Source of the DNA: Tilletiopsis washingtonensis | Taxonomy: Eukaryota; Basidiomycota; Exobasidiomycetes; Entylomatales | Length of the DNA stretch: 64,000 nt | Direction: 5' to 3' | NCBI RefSeq assembly: GCF_003144115.1 | Contig: NW_020312019.1 | Coordinates: 293,780 to 357,779, forward strand | Part shown: positions 10,296 to 20,003 of the stretch, piece by piece | Position numbering within the stretch: the first letter of the stretch is position 1 | Layout of the letters: the number at the start of each line of letters is the position of its first letter | Notes under the pieces: model-generated | What the model was told of the DNA's origin: nothing | The model's input: only the letters and a program-made list of their open reading frames with translations | The model's database searches: none | Made by a program: the position numbers and the translations under genes

Positions 10296-13200
10296 TCAGC
10301 CCTGCAGCGTGCCCTGGTTGCGTTCGGCTGAGGGGCGGAGCGACATGCGTGAGTGCTGCGCGTCGACTCGCTTCTGACGCCACTCACGGTCGGCAAGCTT
10401 GTGGACGCGCACGGCATTGCCAAGCGTGAGGTTGGCCATGCTCTGAGGCTGTTCGGGCGCGCAGTCAGGTCAGCCGATGAGCAGTGGCGTCCACTCGACC
10501 AGGACGCACCGTGATGAGGATGTACTGGACGCCCTGCGCCGTCTTGGCGGCGTCGATGATCTGCAGACTTGTCAGTGTGGCACGCAAAGCGGAGGCGTCT
10601 GCAGCACCTCACCATCTTTGACGAGATGCGGCGATTGACAGCTGCGAAGCAACAGGTCAGCTCCCAAAGCAAGGCGGATCACGCCCGGTACGAGCGTACC
10701 GTCCTGCAGGGTAGCGAGAGTGAGCCGGGATACTGGACAGCAGCAGCCAGAGCACGCACCATGAACACGTCGAACTCGTCGAGGCTAGAGGCAATGCTGT
10801 CAGCCCGCAGACGCTGTCAGTTGTCTGGAGCCACTCACCAGCGGATGGGGCAGCCGATGGCCTCCCAGAGGGCCAGCAGCAGGCAGATGGTCGAGAAGGA
10901 CTTCTCGCCGCCCGAGAGCGACTTGGGGTCCTTGTCGCGCTGCTGCTTCGCCGAGTCCTCCGTTTGCACCTGCGGCGGAACGGACGTGAGCACGCTGCGG
11001 ATCATCGAGCAGGCGCAGAGGTTGCTCACGCGAAGGCGCAGCTTGCCCGCCTCGTGGTTGAAGTCGAGCGAGCCAGTGTAGCCGCGGTTGGACAGATGGT
11101 AGGTGAACTGGCCCTTGGCACGCAGCGCGATGTTCTTGCGGAAGTAGTGCCACTTGGACAGACGCGTGTTGAGCGCCGCGTCCAGGTGCTGCGTGTGCTC
11201 GGGTCAGCAGGTCGCTCGTACACAGAAGAGACGCCGCTCGCACCTTGATGGCCGAGGCGAAGCCTGCAAGCTCAGTCTTGGCGTTCATGAAGGCCTTGCT
11301 CGAAGCCGTGACCTCGGCCACGATGTCCTCGACGCTCTGACCCTCACTGCGATGTCTCGTCAGCTGACGCGGGATGCAGACTGCGCCGCAAGAACTCACA
11401 GACGCTCAGCTTCTGCGAGCTGCTTCTCGATAGCGATGATTTGCTGCGTGCGGAGCAGTTAGCGCACATGCGGCGCTGCGCATTCCAAAGGAAACTCACG
11501 CGGCTGTACCACTCGGGCTGGTGGCTAATGTCATCGGGGCGCTCCGCCTCGAAGGCCTCGGCCGAGGTGGTGAACTCGTCGAGCTTCTCCTGCACTTCGG
11601 TGGACTGCTCCTGCAGCTTGGCAATCTTCTTCTTCTGCTCGGCGATCTCCGTCTTCCAGTGCGTGTTGTGTGTCTGGGCGGTAAGGCGCCTCTTGATAGC
11701 CTCGAGCATCGGCGCCTTGCCTGCCTCGAGCGTGTCCCTGTACTCGCGACTCTGTGCCTTGAGCGCGTCCAGCTTCTCGGTCAGCGGACGCAGCTCCTCT
11801 ATGCTCTTCTCCTTCTCGCGCTGCACCTCCTCGAACTGGCGCTTGATCGTCTCCATCTGGTCGTTGGCCTCCTAGAGGCAAGCACATGAGGATTAGCACC
11901 GCAGTCCGGGCGTCAGCGAGGCGCGAGACGGACCTGCTTGGCCTCCTCGAGCGCAGCCACGTTCATCGGCTCGTCCTCGCGCATGTCTTCGGCCAGCCGG
12001 GCCTCGTCGTCGACACGCGCGTTGATCTGCTTCTTGATCTGAGGCAGCTCACGCTGGGTGGGTACGGGTGTCAGCGGCGACCTGCAACGAGAAGCACGGC
12101 TGCGCTTACCTTGATCTTCTGCGCCGCATCCTGCAGGGCGCGGCGCTCCTCGCCGATGCTGCGCAGAGCGGCATCGGCAGCCTGAAGCTCCTCGCCGGCC
12201 TGGCGCTGCTCCTCCTGCGCCTGCGCCAGCTGGGCGGTCACGTCCGACGACAGACGCGGCGGGCCCTTGTGGGGGTTGAGCGTCTGTGTGGCCGAGCCCT
12301 GGTCGCTGCGAGACGTGATGGGTCAGCGGAGTTGACACACAGCCAGCCGCTTCAACTCACCCGCCGGAAATGCGATACATGTCCTTCGAGAAGGCGAACT
12401 GCACGTTGGGACGACGTGCGCGCATCAGAGTGTCGCCGTCGACACGGCGCGGCACCAGGGCAGCACGCTCGATGTGCACGGCGTTGACGAGCTGGCGCAT
12501 GACAAAGTCGTTGTCGATGTCGAGCACGCGCAGGATCGTGGCAATGTCCTCCGGCGGCTCGCCGTGCGAGAAGTCAAACGGCTCGTCGCTGCCCGTGAGG
12601 ATCGAGACGAAGGGGTTGTTTGTGCGGCGCTTGTGGTTCTCCAGCAGCCGACGGTCGTGGTGGTTCGTCACGCAGAAGGCGTTCAGCGTGTTGCCGATGA
12701 CGCTCTCGAGCACGGGTGCCCACTCCATGTCCTTGAGCTTGAGGTGTACGCCAATCGGACCGACCGGCTTCTGGCGCCAGCCCTTCTCGCGCTCGATGGA
12801 CTGCATCAGCTGCGGGATGTTGGGGCCGTAGGCGGCAAGGCGATTGCCTCGCGCCGAGCGCAGACGATCCTGCAGCGTCTGCGCCTCTGCTACGCGCGTT
12901 CGCAAGCGGTCGCGGCCCGCTGCGGTCTCGCGCTCGCGGGCCGTGACACCGGCAAGATCACGCTCGATCTTGTACAGCTCCTCGCCCAATTCCACTTGCT
13001 TGCGCTCCAGCGCTTTGCGGTCCGCGATCGCCTGCTGCTGCTGCGCCTCGAGCGCCTGTCGTTTGGCGCGGTTGCCGTCCGACATGCGCGTCGCCTCGTC
13101 GTCGATGCGAGTCTGCAGGTCCTCCACGGTGCTGCGCTGCCGTGTGAACTGGCTGCTCAGCTGCCCCTCGTGCGCCTGTGGTCTCGTCAGTCAGCAGAGC

Positions 13201-14966
13201 ATCGACGTCCGCACAGCACATGCACACGCACCATGATGTCGCGCTGCTTGTCCTTCGCCTTCTTGCTCTGCTCCTTGAGCGCGTCCATCTCGTCCTTGAG
13301 GCCCGTGTCGCGTGCGCGCGCCTCATTGATGCGCACATCGAGGGCGCTCAGGATCTCGTTCTCCTTCGCCTCATTGGCCTGGATCCGGTGCTGTCAGCAG
13401 GGCTCCTCGTGCGTCGACACACCGAAAGCGCACCTCTGCCTCTGCAAGCTTGCTCTCCTGCTTCTTGAGCTTGTCCTCCGCCTTGACGATGGTGCTCACG
13501 ACGGCCTCGAGCTCGTCCTCCTTGGCGGCCACCTGCGCCCACACATAGGTGCTCCTGTACGTCTCGAGCTTCTCGGCCTGCTCGCGGCGCTTCTGGATCG
13601 TGTCGTAGCGCGCCGTGGCCTCGCGCGCGCGCGTCTCGAGGTCCGGCAGCACCTGCTTCTTGCGCTCGACGACGGACCTGATCTTTGCGATGTTCGTCTT
13701 GACCACCTCGTACTCGTTGGCCAGCTGCGTCAGCTGCGTGCCGCGCAGGAAGAACTGGCGGGGCGGGTCAGCATTGGTGGGCATAGCGACGTGCGGCCGT
13801 ACGTTTGCTCACTTGGTACTTCTCGGCTGCGTGCGAGGCGCTGAGGAACTGGCGCGCGTTGTCCTGGCTCAGCACGTTCATCGGATTGTCGACCTGGATG
13901 TTCGAGTGGTCGCAGATGGCGTTGAGCTCGTCGCGCTTGGTGCTCACGACGCGGCCCGTGTCGCTCTTGATCTTCCAGCCGCCGCCGCCGTCGGCGTTGA
14001 TGCGGCGCTCGATGGTGATCGACTTGCCGTACAGCTCCGGCTTGAACGCCTCGCTGCCGCGGTTCTTGAGCGTAAGCTCGACTAGCGCTCCGCTGTGTGT
14101 CCACACCGCGTTAGCATGGCACGCTGGGTCCCAGGCGATGGGATACATACGCCTTGCCCTCCTTGACGAAGCTCTTGAGGCTCTTGCCGCGGTCCGTCGA
14201 CGTGGCCTTGCCGCCGAGCGCGATTGTGATCGCCGTGAGGATCGCACTCTTGCCGCCTGGGCGCGAGCTGCTCAGCGCAGCGCGGACAACATGAGCGGCG
14301 ACGACTCACTGCCGTTGTGTCCGATGACGAAGTTGATCTGCGGGCCCAGCCTGATCGTGAGGCGGTTGTGGCACATGAAGTTGGTCACGTCGACCTTCTC
14401 GATGACACCCATCTCGGCGACGTTCTGTGCAGCCGAGGCGGATCAGCGGGGGCTCGCCACGAGCCAGGTCGCGAGCAGCAGAACTCACTCCGGGCGTCCT
14501 GTGGCTCGCCTGAATCTCCTCCGCAATATCCCGCTCGAGCTCGATGTCGTCCTGGCTCCTCTCCGCCTCCTCCAGCGGCTCGTCTTCGTCGCTGTCTGCG
14601 CCCTCGTCTGCGTCGTCCCCGTCGCCCGTCGCCTGACGGCTCGCACGCTGCTTGCCGTTCGCGACGCCGTTGCGGCGCGCGACGGGCTCATCCTCCTCTT
14701 CTTCCTCCTCGTACTCGTCCATGCTGACCTCAGAGCCCGACTTCATCTCGTCCTCCTCTGCGCTGCTGCTGGGCGGGCGGCGCGGTGCGATAGTCGAGAA
14801 GGCGGACGTTGCGCTGGTGCGTGCGCGCTTCGTCTGCGAGCGCTGCTGTCAGCCTGCGCCCGGCGGCCTCTGCGGCGCACCTGCCGCTGCTGCTCACGGA
14901 AGGGCCCGACGAGGGTCCGGCCTCGGACTCGGAGTCCGAGGCCGCGCTTAGCCGCTTGCGCGACAT
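10296..14966 (-). CDS. SMC6: Structural maintenance of chromosomes protein 6
   Basis: Twenty exons: 14966-14898, 14833-14489, 14424-14310, 14256-14151, 14092-13813, 13754-13434, 13390-13232, 13175-12361, 12305-12110, 12053-11934, 11871-11500, 11443-11400, 11346-11244, 11188-10839, 10784-10760, 10703-10700, 10641-10613, 10560-10510, 10448-10388, 10327-10296. They give 1198 aa. Walker A is GHNGSGKS (173-180) after the SMC6-type [10 protein letters not shown]. The SMC6-diagnostic [18 protein letters not shown] follows, then a coiled coil, a hinge ([17 protein letters not shown], about 576 onward), a second coiled coil, the signature [20 protein letters not shown] (1106-1125) and Walker [16 protein letters not shown] (1132-1146). 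Known role: with Smc5 and Nse proteins, an ATPase that entraps DNA in recombination repair and fork stability. The acidic N-extension is unstructured. The first intron's acceptor is the least certain junction, since three in-phase CAGs are available. Confidence 0.9.
10700..10703 (-). other. SMC6: 4-nt microexon of SMC6
   Basis: The four bases GACG sit between an upstream CCCTGCAG acceptor and a downstream GTACGC donor. They are the only way I find to restore Asp1141 and the first base of Ala1142 of the universally conserved Walker B tail FMDAVNRR. The flanking introns (10704-10759 and 10642-10699) are 56 and 58 nt, normal for this genome, and the downstream one has a CTGAC branch site. Skipping it shifts the frame. 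Confidence 0.75.
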
Positions 14967-15593
14967 TCGGCGCCGAGGAAGGAGGCGGGAGAGAAGAGAG
15001 TGTGAGGGAGAGGTGACGGTGGAGGAAGAAGGAGAGACCGACACGCGGCCAGCGCTGCGTGGGCGCCGGCGCGTCAATCAACGCGTGCTGACTTGAGGCG
15101 CCGTCTCGTGTCCAACACTTTGTAGCCGCGACTTCAACGACAGATTGTAGTGCCAAGTTGTAGTCGCCGTCCAGCGTGGGAGCGGCGATGCACGCGGGCT
15201 GTGCCGCCCGGCTCAGGGGCTCATCACTTCTGGCGCGCGCGGGCCTGATTGCCATTTTGGGCAGCTGCCGCGCTGCTGCTGCCGCTGCTGCTGCTGCCGT
15301 GCCTGCGCCCCGCGCCGGCGCTGCGCTGCGAATACACGGCCTGCTCCCACCGCCGGCGCTGCTCTGCCTCCGTGCCCTCCTCTCGACCGTCCTCTCCACC
15401 ACCTCATCCCCGTCTCGGCCTTCACGACCTCACGCCCGCCTCGCTCACGACCCCGCTCACGCTCACGACCCTCACGAATCACCCTTCACGACACCGCCGC
15501 CCAGCGCAGCTCTGGCCTGCCTCCACTCGGCCGCATCAACACAACCCGCTGCGCACACAGCCCCTCCGCCGTCTCGCCGGACCTTCTGCTGCG
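14967..15593. other. divergent intergenic region, SMC6 / four-TM protein
   Basis: The 627-bp region between two divergent starts holds no gene I can support. From about 15370 to 15590 the + strand is strongly pyrimidine-rich (CTC, CACC and CCTC runs), the pattern seen just upstream of several starts in this window and typical of fungal core promoters and 5' leaders. Confidence 0.6.
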
Positions 15594-16891
15594 ATGTGGT
15601 GAGTCTGGCACCGCGCCACCAGCGCAACTCGTCTCTGACGCTCCACTCTTGCTGCTTCTGCCACCCGTCAGGTGTGACAACTGCCTGCTCGGTGAGTGCG
15701 CCTGCGTGCGCGGCCTGCCAGGCTTGACCACGTCGCTGACCATGCCCCTGCAACGACAGTCTTTCCGCTGCGTGAGTCTGACGGTGGATTGGACCATACA
15801 CAGAGGAGAAGGAGGAGACGCTGCGCGCGCTGCGCCGGCATCAACTCGCGGGGCCGCCGCTCCGTAGACTGCGACGCTCCAGCGCGTCACAGGGGCAGGG
15901 GCGCACTGGCGGTCTCAGGGGCAGATGCGCACGCAGAAAGGGCGAGAAGGGCAGGAAATGATGCTGGGCACGGCAATCCGGAGACACCGAGGGCGAGAAC
16001 GGACATGTTCATGCTGGGGCTGGGACGCGACGCTGACACCGTCTCGATGTGTCAACAGGCCACGGCGCAATGGCGTGGTGCAGCCTGATCGCAGTGAGTG
16101 CTTCGCGCCACTGCATCCTAGCCCTGCGCTGACTCCATTGTGCAGCTTTACAACTTGGCCGGCTCGATCCTGCTCTTCCGCTCGGGCCAGTACCTCTTCT
16201 TCACGTTCCCGGAGTGCGTCCAGCCATGCGTCGTGTGCCGTGGGCCGTGGGCTGACCGCCGCGCAACCACAGATGGCAGATCTACGGTGGCATTGGCATG
16301 GCCGTCATGGCCATCTGCATCCTCAACATTGTCGGCTACGCAAACAATTCGTACATGTGGGCGCGCCTCTGCTTCTACCTCTGGCCCGTCATCCTGCTCG
16401 TCACGGCCGTGCGCGCCGGCTTCATGAGTGAGTGCCAGGCGATGCGTGGCCTCTGCCGGACGGCACCGCTCGGTCCATCTGCTGACACCGCACGCCGCGC
16501 AGTCTTCCAGCTCAACCGCGAGCAGAACAAGATCATCTGGGAGTGCAACAACGGCGGCCAGCTGTGGGGCGAGTCCGTCGAGAAGGGCTACGGCGAGGGC
16601 AGCGGCATGCCCACGGGCATGTGCAGCGCCGGCTTCCACAGCCTGTACATTGCGTTTGTCATGTCGCTCCTCGTCGACCTCGCGCTGCAGATCTACGCGT
16701 GAGTCGCCGCTGCACCTTGCCAACGACGAAGCAAACCGGCTGACCCGCGCACAGCTACTTCATGGCATGGCGCTTCATGAAGCGCATCGAGCACTACTAT
16801 CAGCTCGTGCAGAAGAACCAGAGTGAGTGGCTCGGCTGGGGTGTTCTGACGGCGTTCGCTGATGTACTCGCTTGCAGACGTGTACGGCTAA
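15594..16891 (+). CDS. four-transmembrane protein of unknown function
   Basis: Nine exons: 15594-15598, 15672-15691, 15760-15771, 16059-16093, 16146-16213, 16273-16427, 16503-16698, 16755-16822, 16878-16891. They give 166 aa. The protein begins MWCDNCLLVFPLRHGAMAW. Four hydrophobic helices follow: around SLIALYNLAGSILLF, WQIYGGIGMAVMAICILNIV, LCFYLWPVILLVTAVRAGFM and FHSLYIAFVMSLLVDLALQIY. A polar loop between helices 3 and 4 carries QLNREQNKIIWECNNGGQLW. The end is short and basic (RFMKRIEHYYQLVQKN). I recall similar CDNCLL-x-FPLR-x-GA proteins in basidiomycetes without an assigned function, so this is left as unknown. The first coding exon has only 5 nt and the third only 12 nt; joining them through a 287-nt intron gives the conserved-looking N-terminus. 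The junctions into 15760 and 16059 are the least certain. Confidence 0.7.
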
Positions 16892-17511
16892 TCGCCCGAC
16901 CACGGGTGGACTCGAACGGCCCACGAGCAAGCGCACGATGCTCCACTGCCCCCCAGCCTTGCTTCTCCCTGGGCTCCTTGCACATACACTCTGGAGCGAG
17001 ACGTATGCGTGGCGCGCTTGCGCCGCGCTATCTGCTGCTCGCTAGCCTCTTCTCTTGCCTCCCTTCTCCGACTGCCCAGTCTCACCTTGCGTGCGCGTGA
17101 CGCTTCGTCGCTGCAGCTTCCAAGTAATGCCAAAACTCCTGTTCGCTATCCCTGCCTTGGTGCGAGCTCAGGACCCTCTCGCGGCCGCATCGCGGCACGC
17201 AGGCGTCGCGCTGTCGTCCCGAAGTTGAGCTCGCCTGGCTTTGCACCACGTACGAGCGCTGAACCAGATGGCGGAGCGCTGACAGCTGTTGTAGTGACAG
17301 CCTCTCTGCCAGGGAGCGCTCACCTACGTGCTCCTCACCTACTGCTTCCTCCTCCCTCCCGTGCCATCTGCGCCCGTACCAGCATTTCTCTCCCTCTCTC
17401 TCACTTCGTGCAACCTGCGCTTCCCACCCCTGCGCCGTCCAAGCGCCAACATGCGTCACGTACCACAGACGCATAGCTGAGATGTGCTGGCATTGCTGCA
17501 GGCCGAGCGGC
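16892..17511. other. convergent intergenic region before TOM5
   Basis: The 620-bp stretch between the ends of the four-TM gene (+) and TOM5 (-) should hold both 3' UTRs. I see no coding signal. A TTCGAGTCC-like motif on the minus strand near 16900-16915 looks like a tRNA T-arm, but the stems do not pair and no acceptor stem is present. Confidence 0.55.
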
Positions 17512-17871
17512 TCAGGCAAGGAGCTGGCCAAGGTAGTGGAAGAGGTACGGCGCTGAGTAGAGAGCATGTCAGCACGAGTAGCAGCGCTCCGGCACCGGGC
17601 CGGCTTCCAACCCGCAGCCTCATTCCTGCAGCTGTGCTCCTTGCTCTCTTCATTGCTGCACGCCATGAACGCCTCCACTCGTCGCTGTCTGCACTCACCA
17701 GCGTACAGGCCGGCGGCGTACGTGGCGAACGTCTTGATGGTGCCGTGCGCCTGCTGGCGCGCAGCGGCGAGCTCGAGGGCCGAGGGCGGAGCCTGGGGAG
17801 CTGCGACGCGGCCTTCGAGTCAGCCAGCAGGCAACGGTAGCTGATGCACGAGTGTGCTCACCGCCGAACAT
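17512..17871 (-). CDS. TOM5: mitochondrial import receptor subunit Tom5
   Basis: Three exons, 17871-17862 (10 nt), 17800-17699 and 17552-17512, give exactly 50 aa, the length of yeast Tom5. It starts MFGAPQ (yeast MFGLPQ) and has an acidic/Ala cytosolic head (ALELAAARQQAHGTIKTFA). A single C-terminal membrane anchor contains a proline (TYAAGLYAAPYLFHYLGQLL), as in Tom5. Known role: small tail-anchored subunit of the outer-membrane TOM complex that links receptors to the Tom40 channel. Both introns have GTGAGC/GTGAGT donors and CTGAC branch sites; the second (146 nt) is long for this genome. No exon exceeds 102 nt, so the gene is invisible to simple reading-frame scans. It is convergent with the four-TM gene and has a GGA trinucleotide run just upstream of its start. 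The small size limits certainty, but length, start motif and anchor all agree. Confidence 0.75.
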
Positions 17872-18613
17872 GCTGCTAAAGGAGGGAGATGGAGGAGGAG
17901 GAGGAGGAGGAGACGCGAGAGCTCAGCGCCGAGCGGGTGGAGTGGAGACTGCGCACGGCACGTGACGTCTCAGACGTGAATAGCAAATTGCCGCGCGCCC
18001 CTCTCTTGAGTTGTAATCTCGCACCGCCTCCTCTCTGAAATCTCGGCCCGCGACGAGAATGCTCCGGTCGCTCTGCCCCTCTGATGTCTCCCTCTGGACC
18101 GGAGCCGAGAGCGGCCCTCGGCAGCCGCCAAGCCGTCCCCTCGTGGCTCTGCAGCGCGCAGCACCAGGGGGCGCGAAGCCACGGCATGGCGCCGTGCAGG
18201 CCGCAGGAGCGAGGGGCGCGTGCGGCGATTTCTGGCGGCACGCTCGGCGAGATGCGCAGGCGTGCCTTGCAGCGCGCCGAGCGTGCGCGGGCGCCGGGCA
18301 CGGGAGCAGTCTGAGTGTAGTGTGCTGCCGCCCGGCCGCCGGCCCATGCAGCGCTCGGCTGAAGGGGGCGCGAGAGCGGACATCGCTCTCGCCCCGCTCC
18401 GACGCCGGCGTCCGGCTCCCATCCACGCCCTCGACGCCCAGCAGCTCTCGTCTCTCACTACCACCACCACCTCGCGTCTGTCCCTGTGCCGTTCCATCTC
18501 TTGCTGCGTCTCCTGCCGCCGCCGCATCGCCGCACACTCCCTCCGGCTCGCCGCCGCGCCTCTCGCACCCTTCTCCTTCTCACCTTCTCGCCCACCCGAC
18601 GCAGCTGCCCAGC
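17872..18613. other. divergent intergenic region, TOM5 / leader exon
   Basis: These 742 bp lie between the TOM5 start (-) and the ATG at 18614 (+). No supported gene is present. The right third (about 18420-18600) is pyrimidine-rich on the + strand, as expected just upstream of a start codon here. Confidence 0.5.
17890..17912 (+). repeat. GGA trinucleotide microsatellite
   Basis: About seven GGA/GAG units in a row lie 19 bp upstream of the TOM5 start. On the TOM5 sense strand this is a TCC/CTC pyrimidine tract in the promoter or 5' leader, probably functional as such, though repeat length may vary between strains. Confidence 0.7.
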
Positions 18614-18869
18614 ATGGCGCAGTACCAGCGTCCGCAGGACATGTATGCCCACTCCAACGCCTCGCAGTTCGACGAGCGCTACACGGCGCCCGCACAGCCG
18701 CTGCCGCAGGGCGGCAGCAGCGGGCAGCAGGCCTACTACTCGCAGGGGCCGTACAAGCACGAGCAGGACCAGTACAGCTACGCCGGCTCCGAGACGCCCT
18801 ACGGCGGCATCCCACCGCAGGGCAACACGTACCGCGACTACCCGCAGGGCGGTGCCGGACCCAATGCCG
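18614..18869 (+). CDS. orphan 5' exon encoding a Tyr/Gln/Pro-rich tail
   Basis: An ATG after a pyrimidine-rich leader opens 85 codons ending in a strong GTGAGT donor with one base left over. The peptide (MAQYQRPQDMYAHSNASQ, then many YYSQG, YSYAGSE and YRDYPQGG motifs) is low complexity and resembles cytosolic tails of fungal type II membrane enzymes. It could be an alternative first exon of the heparinase-like gene starting at 20004. An acceptor at 19926 with a CTGAC branch site is in the right phase. Splicing to the 20072 acceptor would need an extra 14-nt exon (18998-19011 has that length and suitable ends). It might instead belong to a separate, unrecognised gene. I cannot decide from sequence alone. 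Confidence 0.4.
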
Positions 18870-20003
18870 GTGAGTGCGCATCGCTGGGAGCACGGTCCGG
18901 TCGCTTGTCGCGTGGCGAGAGCGCGTTCGTTGTAGAGGCTCAAAGTGTCGCGCTGCACCTTGGTCCCGGAGCCCGGCATCCCGCTTTATGATGCAGGCTG
19001 TGACGTGCTGGTAGATCTTCATCATTGCTCGTCACGCAGCCGCGCGTCCAAGGAGGTTGCGTCGCGACATGGACGCGCACCTCGACGCGTCTCAGCGCTC
19101 GGTGGCGCGCATCCGCGCTCGTTGGTCTCTCGTCGCTTCTGCCTTGACGCTCGAGAAGGCATTGCCGGGCCTGAAGTCCGGATGGCTGGCCAGCTGGCTG
19201 TGCAGCTGGCTGTCTGGCATGCTCGCCACCTGGCGGACCCAGACTGCCGCGTCCGTTGTGGCAATGCGGGTTGCGGACGTCGAGTGTCTGCGGCTCTCTC
19301 CACAAGCTGCACGAGCTGCTCCTCGTGGAGCTCCGTTCTGGGAGGTGTGCTGCACACTAGCCATCCGCAGCTGTGCCGCCAGATGACTCGCGCGCGGCGA
19401 GGTGGCACGTCGCGCGAAGGTGGATGTGCCGCCACGCTCAGCACCCGGCATCGGAGGCTCGCTCTGCCATGCGCTGCGACGACCTCGTGGCCCACGCGCT
19501 GTTGGAGTGTCGACGGCAGGTGTCCATCTGCTGGATGCACATTTTCGTCTCTGCCTCGGTGGAGCGCGCTCGCCGCCGACGCACCTCCTGGCCTCCTGGC
19601 GGATGCGCGAGGGGGGCGGGTGGTTGTGCCGCGGCGGCGCGGGGCGGCACGGCAGCACGCGGCAGCGGCGCGCGTGTGCCTTGGCGGCCGAGGCGCCGCG
19701 CATCTCCGAGGCATGACGGGCGCGCGTGTCTGTGTGTCACGCGGGCGTCGCGCGACACTGGCCTTGTGCCTGCGCCTGCGGGCTGAGGCAACAGGTGATA
19801 TTCGCGCCGTGCGCGGCAGACGAAACCCTGCAGCGCCAGATCGGCGCAGGCAGCCGAGCAGCGGCGGCAACGGCGCAGGAGGCAGTGCAGCGGCGCCCAG
19901 CGGCCGCCGCTCCTGACGCTGGGCAGCTACTTTTCGGGTGCGAGTGCCACCGGCCTGCTTCTGCTCCACCACCCTGTCCCGCTCCCTTCTCTTTCCTCGC
20001 ACC
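18870..20003. other. gap between leader exon and heparinase-like gene
   Basis: These 1134 bp are either one long 5' intron or an intergenic promoter. Reading frames here (for example 19057-19386 on +) show no recognisable domain and arginine/alanine bias expected of GC-rich noncoding DNA. The last 45 bp before 20004 are pyrimidine-rich, like other true leaders in the window. Confidence 0.45.

Noticed and set aside
16893-16960. tRNA-like TTCGAGTCC motif on the minus strand
   Set aside because: The T-stem has mismatches, no matching acceptor stem or A-box is found at the right distance, and it lies in a 3' UTR.
19057-19386. 109-codon frame between the leader exon and the heparinase-like gene
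   Set aside because: No homology recognised. It could be read from the leader exon by one splice choice, but this leads to a stop without any domain.
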